The translations under genes were made by a program, and so were the position numbers. From NCBI GenBank assembly GCA_019638385.1, contig JAHBTW010000017.1:53032-117031 (forward strand): a stretch of DNA of 64,000 nucleotides. Reading direction: 5' to 3'. Below are positions 51,986 through 61,800 of this stretch, one piece after another; the first letter of the stretch is position 1; the number at the start of each line of letters is the position of its first letter. A model generated the notes under the pieces. That model saw only the letters and a program-made list of their open reading frames with translations, did not search any database and was not told the DNA's origin. Origin of the DNA: Saprospiraceae bacterium (GTDB lineage: Bacteria; Bacteroidota; Bacteroidia; Chitinophagales; Saprospiraceae).

Positions 51986-53962
51986 ATGACAACCCGATTC
52001 CTTTTTCTGCCTTTTCTTTTTATCCTGAGCTTACCGCTTTATGCGCAACACGCCCTGTCTGATGCCATTCGATTGAGGCAATATGTGAGGCCGGTACCCG
52101 GAGCGCGCACCATCGGAAATTTTACAAATGATGAAGCCGCTTCCACCAAAGCATTGGAGATTTTGTGGAATTACGGGCCGGAAGACAAGCAATTTATCGG
52201 CGACGCCTTTGAAGGCAACCCCTTCATCGGCTCGGAAAGCGAGGTGAGTGTCATTCTGCTGCCCGATTTGTTTATGGAAGCGGTCACGGATGAGAATTTT
52301 CGGGGGAGTGTAAAAGCCGATAAAGCACCGGCGCCTCCCGCCAAGGGGCTTTCTATCGGCGTTGTCGCCGACGGGCTGGCACGGTTTCTGGCACAACGCA
52401 TGAAGGAGGAACTCAGCATGGCCTTTTTCAACCGCCTCAAAAAAGCCATTGAGCAGGATGTGACGCTGGGCGCGCTTTTTCCCGGCACCAAAAACCAACT
52501 CTGGGTCATTGACAAAGAAATATTCCACTTCGAGCGCTACATAGATGTGCTGCGCGAAAGTTTTATTTCCGACCTGCGCAACCTCCCCCACCAGTCCAGG
52601 CAGTATTTGCAACAAAGAGACTATTCCAAACAACCGGGACTGAAGTTGGTGGTGGAAGACGTGCTGGAACTCAGCCAGTTTCTCATTGACGGGCGACCGC
52701 TGGACGACTGGTTTCAATTCCTCGCTTACGAGGCATCCATTCAGGACGCGGAGCGCGTTGCCCTGCTTCCGGAGGAAGCACAAAAGCGCACTCAGGGCAT
52801 GGCGGCCTCACTGCGCCTTACAGCCGTATTGTCGGAGTCGCTGCGCAATTCCGGCCCCCGAAGAGGACCGGGCGCCGTATGGGTGGCCCCGGAAGAGGTG
52901 CGCCGCGCACTCAAGGACCCCATCACGCTGTATTTGTACCTCGGCCTGCTGTGGCAGCAAGAGTCTGCCGCAGATGTGGTATTTCCTAACGGTAAAACTC
53001 TTCGAGCGGCACTTGAGCCGCTTGCAGACGAGGCTGAAGCGCTGCAAGGTATTCGGCGCGCCATAGAGTTGTGGGCGCAAACCGGCCGCGAAGTGAGCGC
53101 TTTGCTGGAATCATATCAAAATCAGGCGATTGTGAGCGATTCCCTCGGCGACGATGTGGTGTCGCGGTTTCTCAACAGCTTTTTTAACCTGACGGAAATA
53201 GCGCTGGAAGTACAGGATTTGCTCTTTGAAGACGCGTTCGGCTCGCGGGATGAGTTGCAAAAACTGTATGAAAACCTGCGCGATCTGAACAGTTTCAACT
53301 ACAACATCCGCCGCAAAAACTATGTGTACGCCATCCACAACTTATCCGGGGTGTTGGTGCGCCTTACGGGCGATTCGGAGGTCCGAAAGGAATTGCTGCG
53401 CTACGGCAACTTTATGGCTACGGTGGCCGAGGCCCGCACGTCGGAGGAAGTTGCTCATGCCATTGAATTGTTTGCTTTGCCGCCCGGCAGTTCAGCGATG
53501 AAGAAAAATTCGGCGTTCAGCGTGTCGCTCAATGCCTATTCGGGTATCAGCTACGGATGGGAATACCTGCGCAACGACAGCCGTAATATTGAAGGTAGCC
53601 CGATGCTCGCTTTCTCAGCGCCCTTGGGCTTTGATGTAAATGTGGGCTTCGGACGAGCGGGCAGCCTGAGTTTTTATACCCCGATCATTGACGTGGGTGC
53701 GATCACGGCATTCCGCTTGCGCAACGATATGGCCGCCGATTTTCCGGAGTTGAAACTCGAAAACATCCTCGCGCCCGGCGCCTTCTTAGTGTATGGCGGA
53801 CCAGCCAATCTGCCGGTTGCGTTTGGCATGGGCTTCCAAAAAGGCCCTAATCTGCGCCGCATCAACGACCCGGCCATGCCCGAAATCGTCAATGCCGGCG
53901 GCTATCGCTTCGCGGTGTTTTTCAGTATAGACATCCCGATTTCGCACTTGTATGTGAATTGA
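51986..53962 (+). CDS. Large exported protein of unknown family, partner of the S8 protease
   Basis: A 658-residue protein with signal peptide (MTTRFLFLPFLFILSLPLYAQ). Residues about 30-480 are predicted alpha-helical and polar, with repeated Leu/Arg-rich stretches (LARFLAQRMKEELSMAFFNRLKKAIEQD, QQRDYSKQPGLKLVVEDVLELSQFLIDG). The final 180 residues are beta-rich with alternating strands (AFSVSLNAYSGISYGWEYL, PLGFDVNVGFGRAGSLSFYT, LPVAFGMGFQKGPNLRR, GYRFAVFFSIDIPISHLYV), consistent with an outer-membrane barrel or beta sandwich; the last residue is Asn, not the usual Phe. I know no family. Ends just before a hairpin shared with the convergent CHAT gene. Confidence 0.7.
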   Translation: MTTRFLFLPFLFILSLPLYAQHALSDAIRLRQYVRPVPGARTIGNFTNDEAASTKALEILWNYGPEDKQFIGDAFEGNPFIGSESEVSVILLPDLFMEAVTDENFRGSVKADKAPAPPAKGLSIGVVADGLARFLAQRMKEELSMAFFNRLKKAIEQDVTLGALFPGTKNQLWVIDKEIFHFERYIDVLRESFISDLRNLPHQSRQYLQQRDYSKQPGLKLVVEDVLELSQFLIDGRPLDDWFQFLAYEASIQDAERVALLPEEAQKRTQGMAASLRLTAVLSESLRNSGPRRGPGAVWVAPEEVRRALKDPITLYLYLGLLWQQESAADVVFPNGKTLRAALEPLADEAEALQGIRRAIELWAQTGREVSALLESYQNQAIVSDSLGDDVVSRFLNSFFNLTEIALEVQDLLFEDAFGSRDELQKLYENLRDLNSFNYNIRRKNYVYAIHNLSGVLVRLTGDSEVRKELLRYGNFMATVAEARTSEEVAHAIELFALPPGSSAMKKNSAFSVSLNAYSGISYGWEYLRNDSRNIEGSPMLAFSAPLGFDVNVGFGRAGSLSFYTPIIDVGAITAFRLRNDMAADFPELKLENILAPGAFLVYGGPANLPVAFGMGFQKGPNLRRINDPAMPEIVNAGGYRFAVFFSIDIPISHLYVN

Positions 53963-53986
53963 TTAAGTTGATTTTGAGGGCGGGCG

Positions 53987-54019
53987 AGTGAAGGGATGAC
54001 TCGCAGTCACCCCTTCACT
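53987..54019. terminator. Hairpin between convergent genes
   Basis: AGTGAAGGG-a-TGACT and AGTCA-c-CCCTTCACT pair around CGC, with one mismatch. It lies between the S8 operon and the CHAT gene and has no clear T-run; probably a bidirectional stop or 3' stability structure. Confidence 0.6.
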
Positions 54020-54026
54020 AACGTTT

Positions 54027-57000
54027 CTAAGCCCTTCGGAAATAGTAAACAACCGCCGCCAACAGCGCAATCGCCGCCAATGCAACGGCGCCCCACCACA
54101 GCGAAACGCCGAACTGCATCGGGCGCATATCTCCGCTTGCCACGGCGGCGGCCCAATAGACCGGATGCGATTCGTCGTGGGGCCGGGCGGCCAAAAAATC
54201 GAGTTTGGCCTGCTGCAACGCGCGATCCCGGCGCAGTCCTTTTTTGATGTTTTGGAAAAATCCGGTCATCAGATCGGCATTTTTTGCATCGTCCACACTC
54301 CAGAGCGTGGCCACCATGCTGCGTACGCCCGCATGGAAAAAACCTTTGGCCAAACTTACCACTCCCTCGCCTATCTGGTATTCGCCTACGCTTGTTTCGC
54401 AAGCGCTCAGCACGACCATTTCTGCCGGCAGCCGCTGCAAATACAAGTCGCGTACATACACAAATGCCTCGCCGCCCTCCTGACCTTGCGGCATACTGAA
54501 TGCCAGATACGACAACTCGCCCACCTCCGCGCCGGCCTTTCCGTGGGTGGCCAGCAACAGCATTCGGTACTGCCCGGCATCCCGCAGGAAAATTTCCGCC
54601 GTAGCGGCATCGCCCTCCAACAAGTCGCCTTTGAACAGGGCAGACACGGCACTGGCTTCGCGGCGGTTGTGCTGCAACGGCGCGAGGCCGTACGGGTTGT
54701 TGTCGAAACCCGGAGCAAAAGCGGCCATGGTGCGGGGTGCTTTTTGACGGGCTTGGCCCAACAAGTCGCTCAATTGAGTGGCAGAATACGCATAGCTGAT
54801 GCCGTAGTCGCGTAGCAGGTAGGCGTGCGATTTGAATCTTGCAGGGTCTTCGGGCATGTTTCGCAACAGCGCCTCAAAAGGGATGTACGCCAATGGCCCA
54901 TCGGGCACGATGATCCAGTTGTTGCAGCCGTGGGCGCCTGCATTTTCTACCGGCGCCACGATTTGTTCAAAAATCAGATGGGCCGAGCGGGCGTATTCCT
55001 CCGAAAGACTGCGCGCCTGCTCGCCGCTCGCCGAAGGGTATGCCTGAATGGCCCGGCGCAATGCAGCCACCTCCGATGCCAATGCTGCCGGCAGCGCCAT
55101 GCGAACGCCCTGAAAGGTTTCGCGGGTAATAATGAAGGCATACGCCGTGCTGTCGGCGATGAAATACTCCACGAGCGCCTGCCGCTTTTGCAGCAGGTTG
55201 TTACGGATACTGCGCGAGCTTTCGGTGCGGCGGGCGTATTTGAGTTGGAAATAACCGGGATAGCGCGTCTCGAATCCTTCGATGAGGGCGGTCAATTTCA
55301 ATCGAACGGCGGTGAGTTCCGTTTCTGCGGCCTGCGCTTCTGCGGCATCGTTTTGCATGAGAAAGGCCAGGCGCATTTTCTCTAAGCGGTTCAGTTCAGC
55401 GCCGAGTTGTTGCTCCTCTTCTAAGAGTTCCTGCGGAATACCGGCAAAGCGCTCTGCCTGTTCTTTGCGTAAGCTCTCCAGCAATTGCAGGCTTTTGCCC
55501 CGTTCGGCCAGGGCAAATGCTTTTTCCAAAAAATCCTCCTCACCGGTTTTTTCCCACAGCGCAAAGTGGACTTGCAGCGCTGCGCTCAATGCCGGAAACT
55601 GTTGCGCCACCCAACGCCGGCGCGCGGTCGGAGCGGCTATTTGAAACCGGAGGCTGTCGGAGCGCTCTAAGGCGAGATGGAGCGCTTCGGCGGCTTGCCG
55701 GAGGAGCGTCTCATCGTGGAGCGCCATTCCGCGCCGATACAGCAGGTCGCCGCGTGCAAAGCCGAGTTCGAGCGCCGTCATCTGGTCCGATTGCCGCAAG
55801 GCTTCCGCAGCGCGGTCAAAATCTGTGAGCGCTTCTTCCCATCGGTCGAGCCGGGCTTTGGTCACGCCCTGGTTTTTGAGTGCGCGGGCCAGTTCCGGAT
55901 CAGCGGCGTAGCCGGCCCGGCGCAGCACGGCCTCTGCCTGTTGAAATGCGAGCAGCGCCGCTTCATTATTTTCCTGTTCCAAAAAAATAGCGCCCAGATT
56001 GTTGTGTACCAATGCCAAATCGGGATGCCCGTCGGGGTAGATTTGTTCGTAACGGCGCAGCGCTTCGTGATAAAAGGCTTCGGCAGCGACAGGTGACTTG
56101 TCGGCTGCGTAGCAATTGCCCATGTTGTTGAGCAGCCCGGCAGAGAAGGGGTGCAGATCGCCGAAAGCGGTCAGCAACACGGCGCTTGCTTCAGTGTGGT
56201 GGCGCAACGCTTTGTCGAAATCGCCTTCGTACTGAAGGCACAACCCGATTTTGTGCCACAGCGATGCGGCGGCTACGGATGCTGCTCCCTGTGCGTGCGA
56301 TTGAATGTCATAAGCCTGCCGGAAATAGTCGAGGCCGGTGATGTAGTCGCCGCTGTCGAAGCACAGGTCGCCGATGTTTTCCAATCCGGCGGCCACACTC
56401 GGATGGCGGCTGCCGAGTTGCCGGCGGCGCAGCTCGGTAGCGCGGCGATATTGTTGGAGGGCTTGCTCCGGCCGGCCGAGGGCGGCGAGGCAATTGCCGG
56501 TATTGTTGTATAAAACCGCCGTTTTGAGATGTTCCGGCCCGAAGACGCGCAGGCGAATGTCCAAAGCGGCTTCAAACTGCGCGAGGGCCGCCTGGAAATC
56601 GCCGCTGAAGTAGAGGCAATTGCCGATGTTGTTGTAACTCACGGCGAGATCGGGGTGATCGGCCGGCAGGCGCTCCCGGCGGATGTCGAGCGCCCGGCGG
56701 TGCATGTCTAATGCGGCGGCGTATTGCCCGGCGGCGGCGAAACAATTGCCGAGATTGTTGTACGAATCGGCCACCGCCTCGTGTTGCTCGCCGAGGCTGC
56801 TGCGGCGGATGTCGAGGGCTTGGCGATAGTGCTGTTCTGCGGCGGCCGTATTGCCGGTTCTCAGATAGTATTCTCCCAGCCCGTTGAAGGCTTTGGCGAC
56901 GGGCAGCGGATCAGCGGCGGCTTGTTTTTGAAAAATAGCGCGGGCTTGCGAGTACTGTTGAAAAGCGCCGGGATAGTCGCCCTGTTCCATGAAGATGCGG

Positions 57001-57227
57001 CCCAGCAGGAGCAGGGTTTCGCCGGCTTTGAGCGCATCGCCGCCGCGTGCAGGCTGAAACAGGCGGAGCGCCGTATGCGCCTTTGTCAAGGCTGAATCGT
57101 ACTGCGCCGAATCGGCCAGCATTTCCGCTTCCGACAGCAACAAAGCGCCTTCCTCGCCGGCAGGTTGTTGGCCGGAATGCAACAGCAGGCAAGCCGGCAA
57201 GGCGATATATAGGAGTAGTTTGCGCAT
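54027..57227 (-). CDS. Exported, membrane-anchored TPR-CHAT (caspase-like) protein
   Basis: A 1066-residue protein. An N-terminal signal peptide (MRKLLLYIALPACLLLHSG) precedes about eleven TPR units of 42 residues (residues 40-560) of the Kinesin-light-chain/NB-ARC-associated style (YNNLGNCFAAAGQYAAALDMHRRALDIR). The CHAT protease domain spans about 740-1025: the His box is LLLATHGKAGAEVGE (His895) and the Cys box VVLSACETSVGEYQIGEG (Cys943). A C-terminal transmembrane helix (about 1040-1060) ends in YYFRRA. This predicts a periplasmic caspase-like peptidase tethered to the inner membrane. It diverges from the sigma factor gene. The first ATG of the longer frame is rejected because the signal peptide starts here. 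Confidence 0.9.
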   Translation of the reverse strand: MRKLLLYIALPACLLLHSGQQPAGEEGALLLSEAEMLADSAQYDSALTKAHTALRLFQPARGGDALKAGETLLLLGRIFMEQGDYPGAFQQYSQARAIFQKQAAADPLPVAKAFNGLGEYYLRTGNTAAAEQHYRQALDIRRSSLGEQHEAVADSYNNLGNCFAAAGQYAAALDMHRRALDIRRERLPADHPDLAVSYNNIGNCLYFSGDFQAALAQFEAALDIRLRVFGPEHLKTAVLYNNTGNCLAALGRPEQALQQYRRATELRRRQLGSRHPSVAAGLENIGDLCFDSGDYITGLDYFRQAYDIQSHAQGAASVAAASLWHKIGLCLQYEGDFDKALRHHTEASAVLLTAFGDLHPFSAGLLNNMGNCYAADKSPVAAEAFYHEALRRYEQIYPDGHPDLALVHNNLGAIFLEQENNEAALLAFQQAEAVLRRAGYAADPELARALKNQGVTKARLDRWEEALTDFDRAAEALRQSDQMTALELGFARGDLLYRRGMALHDETLLRQAAEALHLALERSDSLRFQIAAPTARRRWVAQQFPALSAALQVHFALWEKTGEEDFLEKAFALAERGKSLQLLESLRKEQAERFAGIPQELLEEEQQLGAELNRLEKMRLAFLMQNDAAEAQAAETELTAVRLKLTALIEGFETRYPGYFQLKYARRTESSRSIRNNLLQKRQALVEYFIADSTAYAFIITRETFQGVRMALPAALASEVAALRRAIQAYPSASGEQARSLSEEYARSAHLIFEQIVAPVENAGAHGCNNWIIVPDGPLAYIPFEALLRNMPEDPARFKSHAYLLRDYGISYAYSATQLSDLLGQARQKAPRTMAAFAPGFDNNPYGLAPLQHNRREASAVSALFKGDLLEGDAATAEIFLRDAGQYRMLLLATHGKAGAEVGELSYLAFSMPQGQEGGEAFVYVRDLYLQRLPAEMVVLSACETSVGEYQIGEGVVSLAKGFFHAGVRSMVATLWSVDDAKNADLMTGFFQNIKKGLRRDRALQQAKLDFLAARPHDESHPVYWAAAVASGDMRPMQFGVSLWWGAVALAAIALLAAVVYYFRRA

Positions 57228-57308
57228 ATTTTGTTTTACAACCCTACAAAACAAGTCAAAAAAAACAAATATCTTCGGGTACAAATTGATCGCTTAAAAC
57301 ACTTGCTT

Positions 57309-57905
57309 ATGAAAACGAATCAGGGATGGACCGAACAAAGCCTTGTAGCATCCATACTTCAGGGCGGAAACGCGAGACAAACCGCTATTCGGTTTATATA
57401 CGAGGATAAAGATCTTCGGCAAATGGTTATTCGGTTTGTAAACAAAAACCGGGGTAACGACGAAGACGGTCAGGATATGTTTCACGAGGGCATCATTGTG
57501 CTCGACCGAAACATCCGGGAGGGTAAATTCCGGGGAGAAGCGCCGCTGAAAGGCTACTTGTACTCTATCTGTCGTTTTTTGTGGATGAACCGGATGCGCA
57601 AACAATCGCACACCGACACCGTGGCGGAAATGCCCGTTACGGCGGAAGTGGATACCGAATCGCCCGAAGTCATTTTCGTCAGCGAGGAGCGCAAAGCCGT
57701 GTTGAACCGCCTGCTGGATGAAGTGGGCGAGCGCTGTCGGAAAATTTTGGAACTTTGGAAACTCTCTTACTCAATGGAAGAGATTGCCGAAAAGCTCGAC
57801 TTCTCCAGCGCCGCCATGGCCCGCAAAGCTAAGTACCGCTGCCACATATCACTTATGGAACTTGTTCAGAAAAATCCTGCATTAGCACAAACCTTACAAA
57901 ATTGA
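57309..57905 (+). CDS. ECF-like sigma-70 factor
   Basis: A 198-residue RNA polymerase sigma factor. Region 2 lies at about residues 15-90 (IRFIYEDKDLRQMVIRFVNKNRGNDEDGQDMFHEGIIVL...GEAPLKGYLYSICRFLWMNRMRK) and region 4 at about 128-185 (VLNRLLDEVGERCRKILELWKLSYSMEEIAEKLDFSSAAMARKAKYRCHISLMELV). The Cys in region 4 and the long linker are typical of Bacteroidota ECF groups linked to TPR/CHAT loci. It is divergent from the CHAT gene (81 bases between ATGs) and directly followed by the anti-sigma-like gene. It probably responds to envelope signals and could drive its own operon or the CHAT gene. Confidence 0.9.
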   Translation: MKTNQGWTEQSLVASILQGGNARQTAIRFIYEDKDLRQMVIRFVNKNRGNDEDGQDMFHEGIIVLDRNIREGKFRGEAPLKGYLYSICRFLWMNRMRKQSHTDTVAEMPVTAEVDTESPEVIFVSEERKAVLNRLLDEVGERCRKILELWKLSYSMEEIAEKLDFSSAAMARKAKYRCHISLMELVQKNPALAQTLQN

Positions 57906-57910
57906 TAATT

Positions 57911-58705
57911 ATGAACGCAGAACGCTACATAGAAAAAATTGAGCAGTATCTCGAAGGCGAGATGAGCCAGGCCGAGCGCGCTGCGTTTGAGGCCGAAATA
58001 GATGAAAATGCCGAACTGAGGCAAACCATGGCCGCCTACGACGGGAGCCTGGCTGCGATAGAACAGAGCATCGAAAACACCCTGCGCCACGAACTGCAAT
58101 CTTGGGCCGCCGAAGACAAAGCCGCACAACCGGCCGCAAGCCGCAGCAGCGCTAAAATTGTGACCATGCGCACCCTGGCTCTGCGTTGGGCCGCTGCTGC
58201 TTCCATCTTGTTGGTAATCGGTTGGTTTACAATGGTACAAACTGGCAAGGGTCTCTCTGACGAAGCGCTCTTTGCCGCCCAATACGCTCTGCCGCAAGCG
58301 CAAGCCGCTCTCCGGGGCGATGCGGCAACGCACCCCTTAGCTGCCGGCGCAGCCGCATTCGATGCCGGCGATTTCCAAACGGCGCAAACTTTCTTTGAGC
58401 AAATTCCCACACAAGACGAATACTATGCCGAAGCGCAATATCTGCTGGCCCACATCGCACTGCAACAAAAGGACTACGACCGCGCCATTGCAACGTTCAA
58501 TCGCGCTACCGAACGCCGCGACCCCAAAGTGTCGGAAAAAGCAGAATGGAATACCCTGCTAACCTACATCGCTGCCAAACGCACCGACAAAGCGATTTTC
58601 AAAAATCTTTTGGCAAAAATAGCAGGCGATGCCGGCCACTCCTATCAGCAGCAGGCGGTTGCATTGCAAAAGCAATTGGCCGATTTCAGACGGAAATTGC
58701 AGTAA
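57911..58705 (+). CDS. Membrane-spanning anti-sigma/TPR-like protein
   Basis: A 264-residue protein starting 5 bases after the sigma factor stop. The N-terminus (residues 1-80: MNAERYIEKIEQYLEGEMSQAERAAFEAEI) is the short acidic motif (YLxGEMSxxExxxFE) seen in Bacteroidota anti-sigma and TPR regulators; no zinc-binding HxxxCxxC is present. A transmembrane helix follows (about 88-108, LRWAAAASILLVIGWFTMVQ), then a periplasmic TPR-like region (about 145-240: GAAAFDAGDFQTAQTFFEQI, AQYLLAHIALQQKDYDRAIATFNRA). It likely holds the sigma factor and senses periplasmic state; this is inference from topology and order. Confidence 0.8.
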   Translation: MNAERYIEKIEQYLEGEMSQAERAAFEAEIDENAELRQTMAAYDGSLAAIEQSIENTLRHELQSWAAEDKAAQPAASRSSAKIVTMRTLALRWAAAASILLVIGWFTMVQTGKGLSDEALFAAQYALPQAQAALRGDAATHPLAAGAAAFDAGDFQTAQTFFEQIPTQDEYYAEAQYLLAHIALQQKDYDRAIATFNRATERRDPKVSEKAEWNTLLTYIAAKRTDKAIFKNLLAKIAGDAGHSYQQQAVALQKQLADFRRKLQ

Positions 58706-58744
58706 AATTATTCCGGTCGTCTGATAATAACCATAGCAAAGCAA

Positions 58745-58783
58745 AAGGGCCATCCTACCGAAGCAGGATGGCCCTTCATTTTT
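58745..58783. terminator. Bidirectional intrinsic terminator
   Basis: AAGGGCCATCCT and AGGATGGCCCTT form a perfect 12-bp stem around ACCGAAGC, followed by CATTTTT on the plus strand. It ends the sigma/anti-sigma operon and faces the convergent M36 gene. Confidence 0.85.
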
Positions 58784-58803
58784 CTCGTATTTACGAGTAC
58801 CGT

Positions 58804-61800
58804 TTATTGTCTTCTGATGCTGCTGAGCAATACCCGCCGGCTACTATCCGGCAGTCCTTCACTCTTCACGCGCACCATATACAAACCATTTTGGTAAGCA
58901 GAAAGGTCCATTAGCTCTATGGGCGTGTGTACCGCTTCGATTTCTAAAAACCGCAGCAACTGCCCCTGTGTGTTGTACAGTTCTAACCGCACCGCCTTGC
59001 CTGCGTACTGCGTCAGATCCACATTCAGTTCTCCGCTTGTCGGGTTGGGGAACACGCTGAAGTTCGGCTGTTCCGGAGTTTCCAGTGTTAATTCCGGCCC
59101 CAACGGCGCTACGAGCATACCTCCACCGGATACGGATACGCTGTTGAAGGTGGCCGTAGTGGTCGTGTTCACATTGATGCTTTCCACAAACATGCCCACT
59201 AAAAGGCAAGAATTCATGGCCACATTTACCGCGCCCACTAATTGCCAGGAGGTTCCGTTGGTGGAGATATAGTACTGGAACATACTGCCGCTGCGGACGA
59301 GGCGCAACCAGACGTTTTGCGGATTTGACGGGAAACTCTGCGATTGTTTCATCCCGTTGGCAGCAGCTCTGGCTTCGCGGATTGCGTTGTTGCTCAATTG
59401 CGTTTTCAGCGCTACCATTTTCGATCCGGGCATCGTGTTTTCCCGCATGGTAATGCCGGCCCAGCCACCGCCGCTCAAATGCGTTATCCGAACCGTAATG
59501 GTGGCATTGACGCCGCACACCACGCTGCTCGTGAAGTGCTCCGTATCGGCATTCGGAACAGAAAATCCCGATGCGCTCAACGTAAAGGTGGGATTGGCAG
59601 CCGGACAGGGGTTGTAAGAAGTATTGCCGCCGGCCAGACCTACGTTGCTAACCATCCAGGGGCCGGGTGGCAAGCCGGGTTCGTCTATCAGGCCGTTGCA
59701 GTTGTTATCTTTTCCATCGCAGGCTTCAAATGCGCCGGAGTTCACATCCGGGTCGCTTTCATCACAATCATCTTTGCAGGAAAAGCCGTCGCCGTCCAGA
59801 TCGGGCAGAGCATAGGATTCAACGCCGTCCATGACGTTATTGGCACTGCCTTGCGATGCCCCGACACCCAAGCCGCGCCGGGCAAATACCTCCCAAATGC
59901 GACAGTTGTTGGCGCCGCCATATCGGGCCTGGTCGGCAGCGAGAATAGCGTTTCTACCGGTCACAAACCCCGGGCTGCAGGGCTGCATTTTCATTCCGTC
60001 GTTCACCAACCACATGGCCACGTCAAACCCTGTGGCAAAGCCGTGGTCTTCAATCATGGCCCAGGTGAGGTCCCACAGCATGGAGCACCACACATACCCG
60101 ACACCGTGGGGCACAGATACAAATTGAATGGTATTATAGGTGGACGGATTGATAGACATATCGGTGGAATAGGGCGTGGGGCGAATGCCGTTTCCGTTGG
60201 TGGGTTGCCCCGATACATAGGTGCCTATCCCGCGTACATCTAATGGGTTGTCGCCGGGTTTGAGCGTCATCATCAGGCCGTACCAATCGCTCCAGCCTTC
60301 GCCCATTTGCTCACTGTTTCCGAGGCAATTGACATTCGTGCGTCCGCCGGTAAGCCGGTTGGAGATGCCGTGCGCGTATTCGTGCGCAATGACGCCGTTG
60401 TCAAAGTCGGAATCGAATTGCTGAAGAACTCTGTCAAGCGTGACGTTGACTGTGCCGGAGTTCATCTGAATTTTGATCATATTACAATCCTGCTGACTCA
60501 ACATGAGCGAGGGGATCACGACTGCGCCGGCGCCGCCCATAGATATGGGGTCTCCGGGTGCATTATTGCAAATGATGACGCCAATGGCCCCGGCCGCCTG
60601 TGCGGTTAGCACTTTGTCCACAAAAGGACAAGTGCCGCGGTCGATGACGGCAATTTTTCCGGGAGTAAACCCTACCAGCGGCGCACAGCCTTCTAATGGA
60701 TCGGCCAGTTCGAGATCGCCGCTCATGCTAAAATTGAGCGGGCCGAACCCGGCGTTGCCGGCGGAGTACACAGCAAAGGGGCTAGGCGGGTTTACCGTGA
60801 CGGTGCTGATGCCCTGGTTCCATATAAACATTTGCATGCGCGGGCGGTTGCCGTCTGCCGGGGTAGCAAAATTGGCATTGTTGGTGCCGCTGAAGTCCTG
60901 TGCTTCGGCTCTTACGTCGTCGTTGGCGGTACCGCCTCGTCCGTAGTTATTTACCTGAAAATTGCCGGCCGCCTCGGTGAAACCGTATTTGTAAGAAAAA
61001 TCGTGGACGAGGTTGTTCCAATAAAAAAGATTGGTGACGGCTGCCGGGCGGTAGGTATCGGGCGCCAAATTCAGATTGAGCGGGAAGTCGAACACCAAGC
61101 CGGCGCCGCCGTCGGGTTCTGAGCCGGCGTCAATGCCGTTGGGCGCCGATAAGTCGAGGCCGGCGTGCACGTTGTTGCCGCGCGTAATGGTAAACTCCGG
61201 CCCGGCCACGCCGTTGGTGTCGTGCCATCCGAAAGGCGAAGCGATCGCATCGGCAGGGTCGGTTACCAGTGTTCTTCCACCGTGGGCGGGGCTTTCGAGC
61301 GGTTCTTTGAATACGCGGTACGAACCTCCGCCGACTGCCGGAGCGGCGGCTGCTGTGGAATTTGATTCCATCATTTGCCTTACGTGCGCGTGTTCCGAAT
61401 TGGCGCGATGGGTATGAGGCGCATCGCCGAAATTGCAGTGGATGACTAAGTTGTCTTTTTCAAGAATTTCTCCCGTGGCGGCATCTACGCGGATGCTCCA
61501 GTAATTTTGACCTCCCGGTTCGTCAATCAGAATGTCCCAGGCCAATCGTACGCTTCCGTCTTCCATCGGTTGATACACCAATTTGACCGGAATGTCCTCC
61601 AGCGAAATATTGCCCTTTTCAAAAAGGACTTCCCTTGTAGGGCCTCCTTTGGTTTCTTTTAATACTAACGGTGCAGTGAGGGTGTAACCCAGTGCATTCA
61701 CAAGCGCATCAAGCGCCTGTCGGGAACTGATGACGGGCTTGGAGCTTGTGATCCGGCTTTCAAGGTCGGGCACGAAGCTACTGCCGTGCGTCAACACTTT

